57,564 nt of DNA, taken from Actinomycetes bacterium. Its GTDB lineage: Bacteria > Actinomycetota > UBA4738 > HRBIN12. Position numbers and translations under genes: made by a program. Shown in pieces: positions 8,488 through 17,017 of this stretch. Position 1 is the first letter of the stretch. Every line of letters begins with the position of its first letter. A model generated the notes under the pieces. That model did not search any database. It was not told the origin of the DNA and worked only from the letters and a program-made list of their open reading frames with translations. The stretch covers positions 1 to 57,564 of the forward strand of contig JAJNBA010000010.1 in assembly GCA_021155985.1 (NCBI GenBank), in the 5' to 3' direction.

Positions 8488-10125
8488 ATGGCAGCGGTGG
8501 GTGAAGCCCCTACCTTGTTCCTGCGGAAGGCGACCGGTCTGGTCAAGGGGTGGTCGAAGTTCGACGCGTTCCTCTACTCCTTCATGTCGGTCAACTTCGT
8601 CACGCTGGGTCTGTTCTTCGCGTTCTCGGTGCTCGCGTTCGTGCCGGCGGGTCAGGTCCTCCCCGCCCTGCTGATCAGCGGCGTGTTCGTGACGTTCCTC
8701 GTGGTGACGTACGCGGGGCTCATCTCCGTGATGCCGCGGGCGGGTGGCGACTACGTCTGGCAGAGCCGGGTCCTCGGGGGCGGGATCGCGTTCGTCCTCG
8801 CCGTCACGGGCTGGTGGTTCATCCTGTGGTACTGGGCACCGATCTACGGCAACATCCTCAACGTCGAAGTGTTCCAGCCGCTGGCGGCGATCTTCCAGCT
8901 CGACTCAGTCAGCGAATTCCTCGCATCGAACAACGGATTGTTCTTCGTGTGTGTCGTCACGGTCCTGCTGGCGGGGTATCTCGTCTCGCTGGGCATGGAG
9001 GGCTACGCGAGGGTTCAGAAGGTCTGCTTCTACATCGGGATGGCGGCGCTGGCGGTCATCTTCCTGGTGATGCTGTTCGGTTCGAAGACCGGGTTCCAGA
9101 GCGCGTTCAACCAGGAGGCGGCGAACCTCTTCGGTGGGAGCGGGGACGTCTACCGGCAGACGATCGAGATGGGAACGGTCAACAACGCCGGGCCGATCGT
9201 CCCCAAGCTCGGGTTCAGCCCGTTCTTCGGCGAGACGCTCCTGCTCGTCCCGTTCCTGTGCTTCTGGATCCTGTGGCCGAACTGGGGCGCGACGCTCTAC
9301 GGCGAGGTCCGCGGGGCCAGCGACTTCCGCCGCGTCCTGGGCGGGATGATGTGGGGCCTGTGGGTCACGATCGCCGTGGCGGTGATCTTCGTGCTCCTCG
9401 CCTCGAAGTTCTTCGGGTGGGAGTTCTTCAACGCCGCGAACCTGAATTACTGGGCGACGGTCTACGGGTTCGGTGACGCGACGATGCCCGTGTGGTCGTA
9501 TCCGCCGTTGCTCGCGAGCTTCTACTTCCATAGCGAGCTGATCTCGGCGCTGATCATCCTGGCGTTCGGGGCGTGGTTCCTCGGGTGGGCGGGCACGTTG
9601 TTCCTCTCCTCCACCAGGGTGATCTTCGCGGCGGCGTTCGACCGGATCCTTCCGGAGAAGGTGGCCGACGTCTCGGAGCGTCGGCACGTGCCGATCTGGG
9701 CTCTCGTCCTGATGCTCGCGCCGGCGCTGGTGGTCAGCGCGTTCTACGCGTACACGACGGCGTTCAAAACATGGATCCTTGATGCGACGCTCGTGATCGC
9801 CGTCACGTTCTTCGGGACGGCGATCGCCGCGACGGTGCTGCCGTGGGCGAAGAAGCGCCTGTACGAGAGCTCGCCGATGGCCCGGTACACGGTGGCGGGC
9901 ATCCCGCTGATCACGGTGACCGGTTTCCTCACCGCGGCGTTCCTCGGATTCAACCTGTACCACTGGTTCACCAACGACCTCTACGCGGTGAACAACAAGG
10001 ACTCCCTGTACTTCATGGGGGGGATGTACCTGCTGGCGTTGGTGATCTACATCGTGGCCAAGGTCGTTCGGAGGAGTCAGGGGATCGACCTGAGCGCGAT
10101 CCACAAGGAGATCCCGGTCGAGTAA
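8488..10125 (+). CDS. APC-family amino acid/amine permease
   Basis: Membrane transporter of 545 residues with about twelve predicted hydrophobic spans. The first span is near residues 28-55, and PRAGGDYVWQSRVLGGG at about residues 84-100 is the conserved APC helix 1-2 signature. The ATG at 8488 has GGGAGGGG seven bases upstream; TTG 8482 is less likely. The gene lies between two paralogous metallophosphoesterases and ends with a strong terminator hairpin at 10148-10171. Members of this family carry amino acids, choline-like amines or polyamines, and the neighbouring catabolic genes make a methylated amine or amino acid plausible. Confidence 0.85.
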   Translation: MAAVGEAPTLFLRKATGLVKGWSKFDAFLYSFMSVNFVTLGLFFAFSVLAFVPAGQVLPALLISGVFVTFLVVTYAGLISVMPRAGGDYVWQSRVLGGGIAFVLAVTGWWFILWYWAPIYGNILNVEVFQPLAAIFQLDSVSEFLASNNGLFFVCVVTVLLAGYLVSLGMEGYARVQKVCFYIGMAALAVIFLVMLFGSKTGFQSAFNQEAANLFGGSGDVYRQTIEMGTVNNAGPIVPKLGFSPFFGETLLLVPFLCFWILWPNWGATLYGEVRGASDFRRVLGGMMWGLWVTIAVAVIFVLLASKFFGWEFFNAANLNYWATVYGFGDATMPVWSYPPLLASFYFHSELISALIILAFGAWFLGWAGTLFLSSTRVIFAAAFDRILPEKVADVSERRHVPIWALVLMLAPALVVSAFYAYTTAFKTWILDATLVIAVTFFGTAIAATVLPWAKKRLYESSPMARYTVAGIPLITVTGFLTAAFLGFNLYHWFTNDLYAVNNKDSLYFMGGMYLLALVIYIVAKVVRRSQGIDLSAIHKEIPVE

Positions 10126-10147
10126 CGAGCTGTTTCAACGCGGTGCG

Positions 10148-10171
10148 GAGGCGGCCCCCCGGGGCCGCCTC
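10148..10171 (+). terminator. Rho-independent-type hairpin after the APC permease
   Basis: GAGGCGGCC (10148-10156) pairs perfectly with GGCCGCCTC (10163-10171) around a 6-base loop, 22 bases after the permease stop. There is no clear T tract, which is usual in high-GC genomes. Confidence 0.65.
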
Positions 10172-10204
10172 TCGCGTTCCGGCGCCCAGGGATAGGGTGG
10201 CTCG

Positions 10205-11176
10205 ATGGCCGACGCGCCGACGCGGGTCTTCTTCGCGGCCGACATCCACGGCTCGCAGGTCACGTTCCTGAAGTTCCTCGCGGCCGCGGCGTTCTACGGC
10301 GTCGACGCGCTCGTCTTCGGCGGGGACCTGATGGGCAAGGCGCTCGTCCCGATCCTACGCACGGATGGCGGGTTCCAGGCGTCGTTCCAGGGGCGCGACG
10401 AGGAGTTCGACGCCGACGGACTCGGTGCGTTCACGGAGGCCCTCGAGCAGCCCGGCTTCTACTGGAAGATCTTCGATCGCGAGGAGTACGAGGCGGTCGA
10501 ACACGATCCGATGTCGAGGCACGGTCTGTTCCACGAGCTCGCCTCGGAGCGACTGGCCGGATGGATCGAACGCGCCGAGGAAGCGTTGCACGGGACGGGC
10601 GTGCGCCTCTACCTGACCGGCGGGAACGACGACGAGCCGTCTGTGTTGGAAACGCTCGATCGGCACGACGGAGATCGCGTGGTCGCGAGCGAGGGCCGGC
10701 TCGTTGAGCTGGACGGCGAGCACACGATGATCACGGTGGGCTTGTCCACCTACACACCCTGGGACACGCCGCGGGAGGCCAGCGAGGAGGAGATCGCCCG
10801 GGCGATCGAGGAGGCCGTGGCGACCGTCCCCGACGTGGGGCGCTGCGTGTTCAACCTCCATTGTCCGCCGAAGGACACGCCGATCGACACGTGCCTGAAG
10901 CTCGAGGTGCGGCCGGGGGAGCTGCCCCGGCCGATCCGGGAAGGCGGCCGGTTCGTCACGACCGGCGGCGGGAGCACGGCGGTGCGCGAGGCGATCGAGG
11001 GGTACCAACCGCTCGTGGGGCTCCACGGCCACATCCACGAGTCGGGAGGCCGCTTCCGGATCGGCCGGACGCAGACGTTCAACCCTGGAAGCGAGTACGT
11101 GCAGGGCGTCCTGCAGGGCGTGATCGTGTCGCTCCGGCGCGGCCGGCTGGTCTCCTACCAGCACACGCAGGGGTGA
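10205..11176 (+). CDS. Calcineurin-like metallophosphoesterase, copy 2
   Basis: Paralogue of the gene at 7509, 323 residues. Metal-centre motifs: ADIHGS (D and H at about residues 15 and 17), FGGD, GGNDDE and LHGHIHESGG. Its GGNDD is closer to the family consensus than the PANDD of copy 1. Both copies share the long insertion after the GGD motif and the ending that follows GHIHES (NPGSEYVQGVLQG here, NPGSSYEEGILQA in copy 1), showing duplication and divergence. It starts at ATG 10205, 34 bases after a terminator hairpin, so it probably has its own promoter. A short ORF and the dimethylglycine oxidase follow on the same strand. Substrate unknown. Confidence 0.8.
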   Translation: MADAPTRVFFAADIHGSQVTFLKFLAAAAFYGVDALVFGGDLMGKALVPILRTDGGFQASFQGRDEEFDADGLGAFTEALEQPGFYWKIFDREEYEAVEHDPMSRHGLFHELASERLAGWIERAEEALHGTGVRLYLTGGNDDEPSVLETLDRHDGDRVVASEGRLVELDGEHTMITVGLSTYTPWDTPREASEEEIARAIEEAVATVPDVGRCVFNLHCPPKDTPIDTCLKLEVRPGELPRPIREGGRFVTTGGGSTAVREAIEGYQPLVGLHGHIHESGGRFRIGRTQTFNPGSEYVQGVLQGVIVSLRRGRLVSYQHTQG

Positions 11177-11223
11177 GCTGCCCCGACGCGCAAGGCAGAA
11201 GCCGCTTCCGTAGATTGGGCATC

Positions 11224-11451
11224 GTGACCACGTTCTCGCTACCCGACGGCCGGACCTTGGCAGCCGAGCCGATGTCCGACGGCTACTGGAACCTACGCAT
11301 CGAAGGTGAGCCGCACGCCGATATCGTCGGTCAGCCTCTGAACTCGACCCTTGCGGATCTGGTGGGCTACAACGTCGCGCACGAGGAGTGGCCCGCCTGG
11401 GTCGATGACCTCGCACGAGAGATCCAGGCTGAGTTCGAGACCCACACATGA
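11224..11451 (+). CDS. Small hypothetical protein coupled to dimethylglycine oxidase
   Basis: A 75-residue ORF from GTG 11224 whose TGA overlaps the ATG of the dimethylglycine oxidase gene (ATGA at 11448-11451). The protein is mixed polar and acidic, with TTFSLPDGRTLAAEP near the start and EWPAWVDDLAREIQAEFE at the end. It has no membrane span, signal or cysteine. I do not recognise the family. The start-stop overlap argues that it is translated and expressed with the oxidase. Confidence 0.6.
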   Translation: MTTFSLPDGRTLAAEPMSDGYWNLRIEGEPHADIVGQPLNSTLADLVGYNVAHEEWPAWVDDLAREIQAEFETHT

Positions 11452-13907
11452 AGGATCGTGCACAGCTCGTCGTGATCGGCGCCGGGATCGTCGGCGCGAG
11501 CGCCGCGTACCACCTGGCCGAGCTCGGCATCACCGACGTGCTCGTCCTCGATCAGGGGCCCCTGTTCGAGACCGGCGGCTCGACGTCGCACGCGCCGGGG
11601 CTCGTGTTCCAGACGAACGGGTCCCGCACGATGTGCCGGCTGGCCCAGCACTCGGTGGAGCTCTACTCGGGCCTCGAGGCAGAGGGCCAGCCCGCCTGGT
11701 ACGCGGTCGGCGGGATCGAGGTGGCGACCACTCCCGAACGGGTCGAGGAGTTGAAGCGGCGCCGCGGATACGCGCTCTCGTACGGGATCGACGGCACGGA
11801 GCTGCTCACACCAGCTGAGACAGCCCACCGGATCCCGATCCTCGACCCGGCGCACATCCTCGGCTCCTACCTCGTGCCCTCCGACGGGATCGCGAAGGGC
11901 ATCCGCGTCGCGGCGGCGCTCGGCGCGAAGGCGCAGGCGAAGGGCGTGGCGTTCGAGGGCGGCGTCCGCGTGACGGGGTTCGACATCCGGGACGGCACGG
12001 TCCACGGTGTCCGGACCGATCGGGGCGAGATCCAGTGCGAACAGGTGCTCGTGTGCGCGGGCATCTGGGGACCGACGATCGGGCGGATGGCCGGCGTGCC
12101 GATCCCGCTCGCGGTCGTGCAGCACCAGGTCGTGTGGACGCAGCCGCTCCCGGAGCTCGCCGTCGACGCGGGCGAGGAGGTGGTCCATCCGATCCTCCGA
12201 CACCAAGATCTCTCCCTCTACTTCCGACAGCAGGGAGATCGGTACGCGCTCGGGAACTACCGGCACGAGCCGATCCTGTTCGAGCCGGACGATCTCCGAC
12301 CGTACCGGGAGGGCGAGCCGCAGCCGAGCATCGAGCCGTTCACGCCCGAGCACTTCGAGGTCGCGTACGAGGAGAGCATCCGGCTCCTGCCTCCGGTGAA
12401 GGACAGGCTGGACGAGACGACCGCGATCAACGGGATGTTCTCGTTCACGCCCGACATGGGCTCGATCGTCGGCGAGTCGGCGGACGTCCGCGGTTTCTGG
12501 ATCTGTGAGGCGGTGTGGGTCACGCACGGCGGCGGGATGGGGAGGATGGCCGCCGAGTGGATCGCGGGGGGAGAGCCCTCGATGGACATGGCCGAGGCGG
12601 ACGCGAACCGCTTCTATCCGTTCATGACGACGCCGCCCTACGTGCGGGCGCGCGGCGCCCAGCAGTACCGGGAGGTCTACGACATCCTGCATCCGCTGCA
12701 GCAGATGTCGCATCCGCGCGAGCTGAAGCTGACGCCCTTCTACGCGCGGCATCGGGATCTCGGCGCGGAGTTCTTCTCCGGCGCCGGCTGGGAGCGGCCG
12801 CAGTGGTTCGAGGCGAACCACGTGTTGACCGGAGCGCCGTGGGAGTCCCGAACGGGGTGGGCGGCCCAGAACTGGTCGCCGTGCGTGGGGGCGGAGCACA
12901 TCGCCACGCGCGAGCGCGTGGCGATGTTCGACATCACGCCGTTCGCGAAGTTCGACATCACCGGCGCCGATGCGCTCCGGTTCCTCGAGCGCCTCAGCGC
13001 CAACCGCATCGATCGTCCCGTGGGCACGATCGTGTACACGTCGCTCCTGACGCCGTCGGGCGGCATCCGGTGCGATCTCACGATCACCCGGAAGGACGAG
13101 GATCGCTTCCGGGTCGTCACCGGAGGGGGATCCGGCCAGCACGACCGCGCCTGGCTGCTCGCGCAGCGACGCCCCGGCGAGCGTGTGCAGCTGACCGTGC
13201 GCACCGGATCGCTCTTCGCGCTCGGACTGTGGGGTCCGAGGGCGCGTGATGTCATCCAGGCGGTCACCGACGCCGATGTCTCGAACGAGGCGTTCCCGTA
13301 CATGACCGCCCGGTACCTGAACGTCGGCGAGGTCGACCCGGTCTGGGCGCAGCGGATCTCCTACGCCGGCGAGCTGGGCTGGGAGCTCTACGGGCAGATC
13401 GCGATGGGCCAGCGGGCCTGGGACGTCCTGTGGGAGGCAGGCCAGGAGCACGGGGTAGTCGCCGGCGGCGGCGGGGCGTTCGACTCGCTCCGTCTCGAGA
13501 AGGGCTATCGGCTCTGGGGACAGGACATCCACACGGAGCACGACCCGTTCGAGGCAGGGCTCGGGTTCGCCGTCCGGATGGACGAGGGCGAGTTCCAGGG
13601 ACGGGAGGCGCTGCAGCGGAAGCTCGACCGAGGCGTCACGGAGAAGCTCGCCTGCATCACCCTCGACGACCCGGCGGCCGTCGTCATGGGCAAGGAGCCG
13701 ATCAGCCACGATGGCGGGGTCGTCTCCTACGTGACGAGCGCCGCGTACGGGTACTCGATCGGGCGCTGCATCGTGTACGGCTACCTCCCGGTCGATCTCG
13801 CCGTGGAAGGGACCCCGGTCGAGGTGGAATACTTCGGCGACCGTCTGGCGGCCACCGTCGCTGCCGAGCCCTTGTGGGACCCCAAGGGCGAGCGCCTGCG
13901 GGCCTGA
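11448..13907 (+). CDS. Dimethylglycine oxidase/dehydrogenase with folate domain
   Basis: Bifunctional flavoprotein (819 residues) that demethylates dimethylglycine to sarcosine and passes the methylene group to tetrahydrofolate. Domains: FAD/DAO domain from GAGIVG (11-16), a linker FAO_M domain around 380-440, then GCV_T and GCV_T_C folate domains to the end. GSTSHAPGLVFQTN contains His48, matching the residue that covalently holds FAD in Arthrobacter dimethylglycine oxidase, and His226 in VQHQVVWTQ matches its active-site histidine. Sequence agreement with that enzyme runs to the C-terminus (RLEKGYRLWG, TTEHDPFEAGLGFAV-like segment). Whether oxygen or ETF accepts the electrons is unknown; an ETF-EtfD module lies at 52872-56537. 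Sarcosine dehydrogenase is the alternative. Confidence 0.88.
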   Translation: MKDRAQLVVIGAGIVGASAAYHLAELGITDVLVLDQGPLFETGGSTSHAPGLVFQTNGSRTMCRLAQHSVELYSGLEAEGQPAWYAVGGIEVATTPERVEELKRRRGYALSYGIDGTELLTPAETAHRIPILDPAHILGSYLVPSDGIAKGIRVAAALGAKAQAKGVAFEGGVRVTGFDIRDGTVHGVRTDRGEIQCEQVLVCAGIWGPTIGRMAGVPIPLAVVQHQVVWTQPLPELAVDAGEEVVHPILRHQDLSLYFRQQGDRYALGNYRHEPILFEPDDLRPYREGEPQPSIEPFTPEHFEVAYEESIRLLPPVKDRLDETTAINGMFSFTPDMGSIVGESADVRGFWICEAVWVTHGGGMGRMAAEWIAGGEPSMDMAEADANRFYPFMTTPPYVRARGAQQYREVYDILHPLQQMSHPRELKLTPFYARHRDLGAEFFSGAGWERPQWFEANHVLTGAPWESRTGWAAQNWSPCVGAEHIATRERVAMFDITPFAKFDITGADALRFLERLSANRIDRPVGTIVYTSLLTPSGGIRCDLTITRKDEDRFRVVTGGGSGQHDRAWLLAQRRPGERVQLTVRTGSLFALGLWGPRARDVIQAVTDADVSNEAFPYMTARYLNVGEVDPVWAQRISYAGELGWELYGQIAMGQRAWDVLWEAGQEHGVVAGGGGAFDSLRLEKGYRLWGQDIHTEHDPFEAGLGFAVRMDEGEFQGREALQRKLDRGVTEKLACITLDDPAAVVMGKEPISHDGGVVSYVTSAAYGYSIGRCIVYGYLPVDLAVEGTPVEVEYFGDRLAATVAAEPLWDPKGERLRA

Positions 13908-13944
13908 AAGAGGAGAACCGAGTGAGGAAGAGGGGAACGGACCG

Positions 13945-15114
13945 ATGACCGTGAACGAGGACCCGGGCATCCTGCTCTACACGAGGATCCGCAAGTCGCC
14001 CTACTTCCATGCCTCGCGGAAGCACGGCGTGGCCCGCTACAGCGTCTACAACCACACGTACCATCCGCGGCACTACGGGGATCCGGTCGCGGAGTACTGG
14101 CACCTCGTGAACGCCGTGACCCTCTGGGACGTCGGCGTCGAGAAGCAGATCCAGATCAAGGGTCCCGACGCCTTCGATCTCACGAACATGATCGTGCCCC
14201 GCGACCTCAACAAGTGCGCGGTGGACCAGTGCAAGTACGTGTTCATCACCGGCCCCGATGGCGGGATCTTGAACGACCCCGTCCTCCTCCGAGTCGAGGA
14301 GGACGAGTTCTGGCTCTCGCTCGCCGACTCGGACGTGAACCTCTACGCGATGGGGATCGCCGCCGCGAAGGGGATGGACGTTACCGTGCAGGAGATCGAC
14401 GTCGCGCCGGTGCAGATCCAGGGTCCGAACGCGAAGAAGGTCCTGGTCGAGCTGTTCGGCGACGCGATCCTCGATGTCCCGTACTACGGACTGATGAAGG
14501 CGGAGCTCGACGGCATGCAGGTCGTCATCTCCCGCACCGGCTACACGGGCGAGGTCGGCTACGAGATCTACCTTCGCGACGCGTCGGAGCACGGTGTTGC
14601 CCTGTGGGACCGGGTGCTCGAGGCCGGCAAGCCGCATGACCTCCGCGTGATCGGTCCCTGCCACATCCGTCGCATCGAGGGAGGGATCTTGGCCTTCGGT
14701 GCGGACATGTGGTACGGGAACAACCCCTTCGAGGTCGGCTATCACTACACGTGGATGGTCGACCTCGAGCAGGAGGCCGACTTCATGGGCAAGGAGGCTC
14801 TGAAGAGGATCAAGGCCGAGGGCGTGAAGCAGAAGCTCGTCGGCGTAGACATCGAGGGCGAGCCGCTCGGGACGTACATCGACAACGAGATGCTCGACTT
14901 CTTCCCGGCGTCCGTGAACGGGAGCGGCGTCGGGCGGGTCACGTCGGCCTGCTACTCACCCCGGCTGGAGAAGAACATCGGCCTCGCGATGCTGCCGATC
15001 GAGCACACCGAGTTGGGCACGACGCTCCAGGTCGACACGCCGAAGGGCACGGCGGGCGCGACGGTCGTCCCGATGCCCCATTGGGACCCGACGAAGGAGA
15101 TCCCGAAGGGCTAA
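13945..15114 (+). CDS. DmdA-like, GcvT-family folate-dependent demethylase
   Basis: T-protein-fold protein of 389 residues, made of GCV_T and GCV_T_C domains. Segments such as YSVYNHTYHPRHY, HLVNAVTLWDVGVEKQI, PRDLNKC and SLADSDVNLYAMG are those I associate with the DmdA branch (dimethylsulfoniopropionate demethylase and relatives) rather than with glycine-cleavage GcvT. The family moves a methyl or aminomethyl group to tetrahydrofolate. It starts at ATG 13945, 37 bases after the dimethylglycine oxidase gene, and ends tail to tail with the next gene (4-base overlap). A MetF-like gene lies 1.9 kb away. Candidate substrates are glycine betaine, DMSP or another onium compound; the context favours betaine, but this is inference. 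Confidence 0.75.
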   Translation: MTVNEDPGILLYTRIRKSPYFHASRKHGVARYSVYNHTYHPRHYGDPVAEYWHLVNAVTLWDVGVEKQIQIKGPDAFDLTNMIVPRDLNKCAVDQCKYVFITGPDGGILNDPVLLRVEEDEFWLSLADSDVNLYAMGIAAAKGMDVTVQEIDVAPVQIQGPNAKKVLVELFGDAILDVPYYGLMKAELDGMQVVISRTGYTGEVGYEIYLRDASEHGVALWDRVLEAGKPHDLRVIGPCHIRRIEGGILAFGADMWYGNNPFEVGYHYTWMVDLEQEADFMGKEALKRIKAEGVKQKLVGVDIEGEPLGTYIDNEMLDFFPASVNGSGVGRVTSACYSPRLEKNIGLAMLPIEHTELGTTLQVDTPKGTAGATVVPMPHWDPTKEIPKG

Positions 15115-16091
15115 CGCTCGATCCAGGCGGGGAACACCCCGAGCACGCCGGTCCGTTCGCTGACATCGTCCTGTGCGCCGGTACGCGGGTCGAGGATCAC
15201 GATCGACCCCTCGCGGTCGAAGACGATTCCCCGGTCCGACCAGTCGGGGAACTTGTTCTGCCTCACGAGGTCCGACGTCAGGTTGCGCGGCTCGGACCCG
15301 TCCGGGCGCATCACCCACACGTCCTCGTCGCTGAGACGCTCGAGGTCGTGGGGAGGCGGCGCGAACGACGGCGGTGTGCCCAGGGTGGACTCGAACGCGA
15401 TCCACTCGCCGTCGGGCGACCAGGTCGGATACCCCTCGTTGCTGTCGGGCGCGGTCGTGAGGTTCGACTCGTCGGACCCGTCGGCGTCGATCACGAACAC
15501 GTCGTGGTCGGGGTCGCCGAACGGCGTCGTCCCTCCCATCGAGGACGCGAACGCGATCCGGGAGCCGTCGGGCGACCACGCCGGGTACTCGCCCCAGGTG
15601 TCCGAGAGATGTCGGACGTTCGAGCCGTTTGCGTCCATCACGAAGAGCTGCGGCACGCCGTTCTCGTCGGAGGAGTAGACGATCCGCCGGCCATCCGGGG
15701 ACCAGATCGGTCCCCACTCGTTCGCATCCGGCGACCGGGTGAGGTTCCGATAGCCCGTGCCGTCGGTGCGGATCACCGCGATGTCGTCGTTGACGTTCAC
15801 GCCGGCGCGCGAGTCGCGGAAGACGATGAGCGGCCCGTGGCCGTCCGGATCGAACTGTGGACCGCGGATCGACGTCACCGCCCGGTCCTCGCCGGTGGAC
15901 AGCGAGAGGACGTGGATCTCGCCGTCGTCGCCACTGAACACGATCCGGCCGGCCTGCACGATCATGAACTCCGTGTCGGGCCGCGCCGGGGATGGCGACG
16001 GCGCCTCTCCGCTCGCGGAGGAACCGGTGCACGCAACGAGCACGGCGAAGGGGATGAGGGTGGCTCGCCCGCGCCACCTCGAAGGATCCAT
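15111..16091 (-). CDS. TolB-like beta-propeller lipoprotein
   Basis: Exported protein of 326 residues. The N-terminus (ATLIPFAVLVACTGSS) is a lipoprotein signal with cysteine near residue 21, followed by a Ser/Pro-rich linker. The rest is made of PD40-type propeller blades with repeated PIWSPDGRRIVYSS, PAWSPDGSRIAFAS and PTWSPDGEWIAFES motifs, each followed by an acidic strand such as DVFVIDADGSD. ATG 16091 is chosen over the upstream open frame because the lipoprotein signal begins there. It is convergent with the DmdA-like gene, overlapping by four bases. Such propellers usually bind proteins or cell-wall material; no enzymatic role is visible. Confidence 0.8.
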   Translation of the reverse strand: MDPSRWRGRATLIPFAVLVACTGSSASGEAPSPSPARPDTEFMIVQAGRIVFSGDDGEIHVLSLSTGEDRAVTSIRGPQFDPDGHGPLIVFRDSRAGVNVNDDIAVIRTDGTGYRNLTRSPDANEWGPIWSPDGRRIVYSSDENGVPQLFVMDANGSNVRHLSDTWGEYPAWSPDGSRIAFASSMGGTTPFGDPDHDVFVIDADGSDESNLTTAPDSNEGYPTWSPDGEWIAFESTLGTPPSFAPPPHDLERLSDEDVWVMRPDGSEPRNLTSDLVRQNKFPDWSDRGIVFDREGSIVILDPRTGAQDDVSERTGVLGVFPAWIER

Positions 16092-16135
16092 GTCGCGTGC
16101 TACACCGGGAAGCGATCTGACGTTCCCGGGAACGC

Positions 16136-16926
16136 CTATGGCTCCGCGACGTCTTCGAGGAACCCGAGGATCGACTCCGTCGTCCTTCGCTCGACCTGCG
16201 GCGTCGCGAGCCCGAACAGATCGGTGCCGTGCTCGCCGGTGCCGAGGATCAACGACTGCCCGGAGGTCCCCGCCCACCGTGCCAACGCGCGGGCCGACCG
16301 CGGCGCCTCGCCGTCGAAACGCCCGGCGATGAAGAGCATCGGGGTCCGACCGCTGCCACGGTCGACCGGTCCAACTCCATCCCGCAGCAGGCCGTGGGCG
16401 CGGAGAGCGTGATGACGCCGGACAGCCTGGGTCGCGCGTTGCCCGCCGCCAGGACCGACGCGGTGCCCCCCATGCTCGCGCCGATCAGGACGATGTCGTG
16501 GACCCCTCGTTCCCGGAGGAACGTCGCGCCGGCGAGGGGGTCCCGCCACGCGTCTGCGGTGCTCCCGTCCTCCGAGCACCCCGCCTCGTCTCCCGGGCAG
16601 TAGCCGCGGAAGTCGATCGCCACCGCCGCATGGCCGGCGTCTGCGACCACCTCGGCGACGTTCCACCACTCCGTCTGATCGCCGTCGATCGAGTGTCCGA
16701 GGACGACGCCGACGGGCCCGTCGCCGAACAGCCGCCCGGCGATCCGAACCCCCTCGGATGTGCGGAACGTGACCGCCTCGCCGGGCACGGGTGTGGGCGA
16801 CGGGCTCTCGGCGCTCGCTGGGGTCGCGGATGGCTCGCCGCCCGGACCCTCTCCGGTGGCGCCGCCGCACGAGACCAGGACGACCCACAGGGCGGCCACC
16901 ACCATCGGAGGTCGCGTCCGGCTCAT
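16136..16926 (-). pseudogene. Alpha/beta-hydrolase lipoprotein with a frameshift
   Basis: The N-terminal frame (from ATG 16926) has a lipoprotein signal (VVAALWVVLVSCGG), a Ser/Pro linker and a hydrolase core with oxyanion-side LGHSIDG and nucleophile motif IGASMGG. Near 16347-16355 the homology jumps to another frame, which continues with RTPMLFIAGRFDGEAP (acid region) and GTGEHGTDLF (catalytic histidine) and stops at 16136. One missing base (or two extra) explains the break. Joined, the product would be about 263 residues, normal for the family. It is either a recent pseudogene or a sequencing error; all catalytic elements are intact on both sides. Confidence 0.7.
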
Positions 16927-17017
16927 GCTCGCAGCGTGTACCAGGCAGCGCACGCGCGTGAAGAGCTGACCTGGGGTCGCGATCCAGCTTTGCCTCGTCC
17001 TCCGCGGGTACGCCACC

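Noticed and set aside
11367-13970. Long open frame (867 codons) on the minus strand opposite dimethylglycine oxidase
   Set aside because: The plus strand encodes a full, motif-complete enzyme. The minus frame gives Arg/His/Asp/Leu-rich sequence with no domain, as is usual antisense to high-GC genes.
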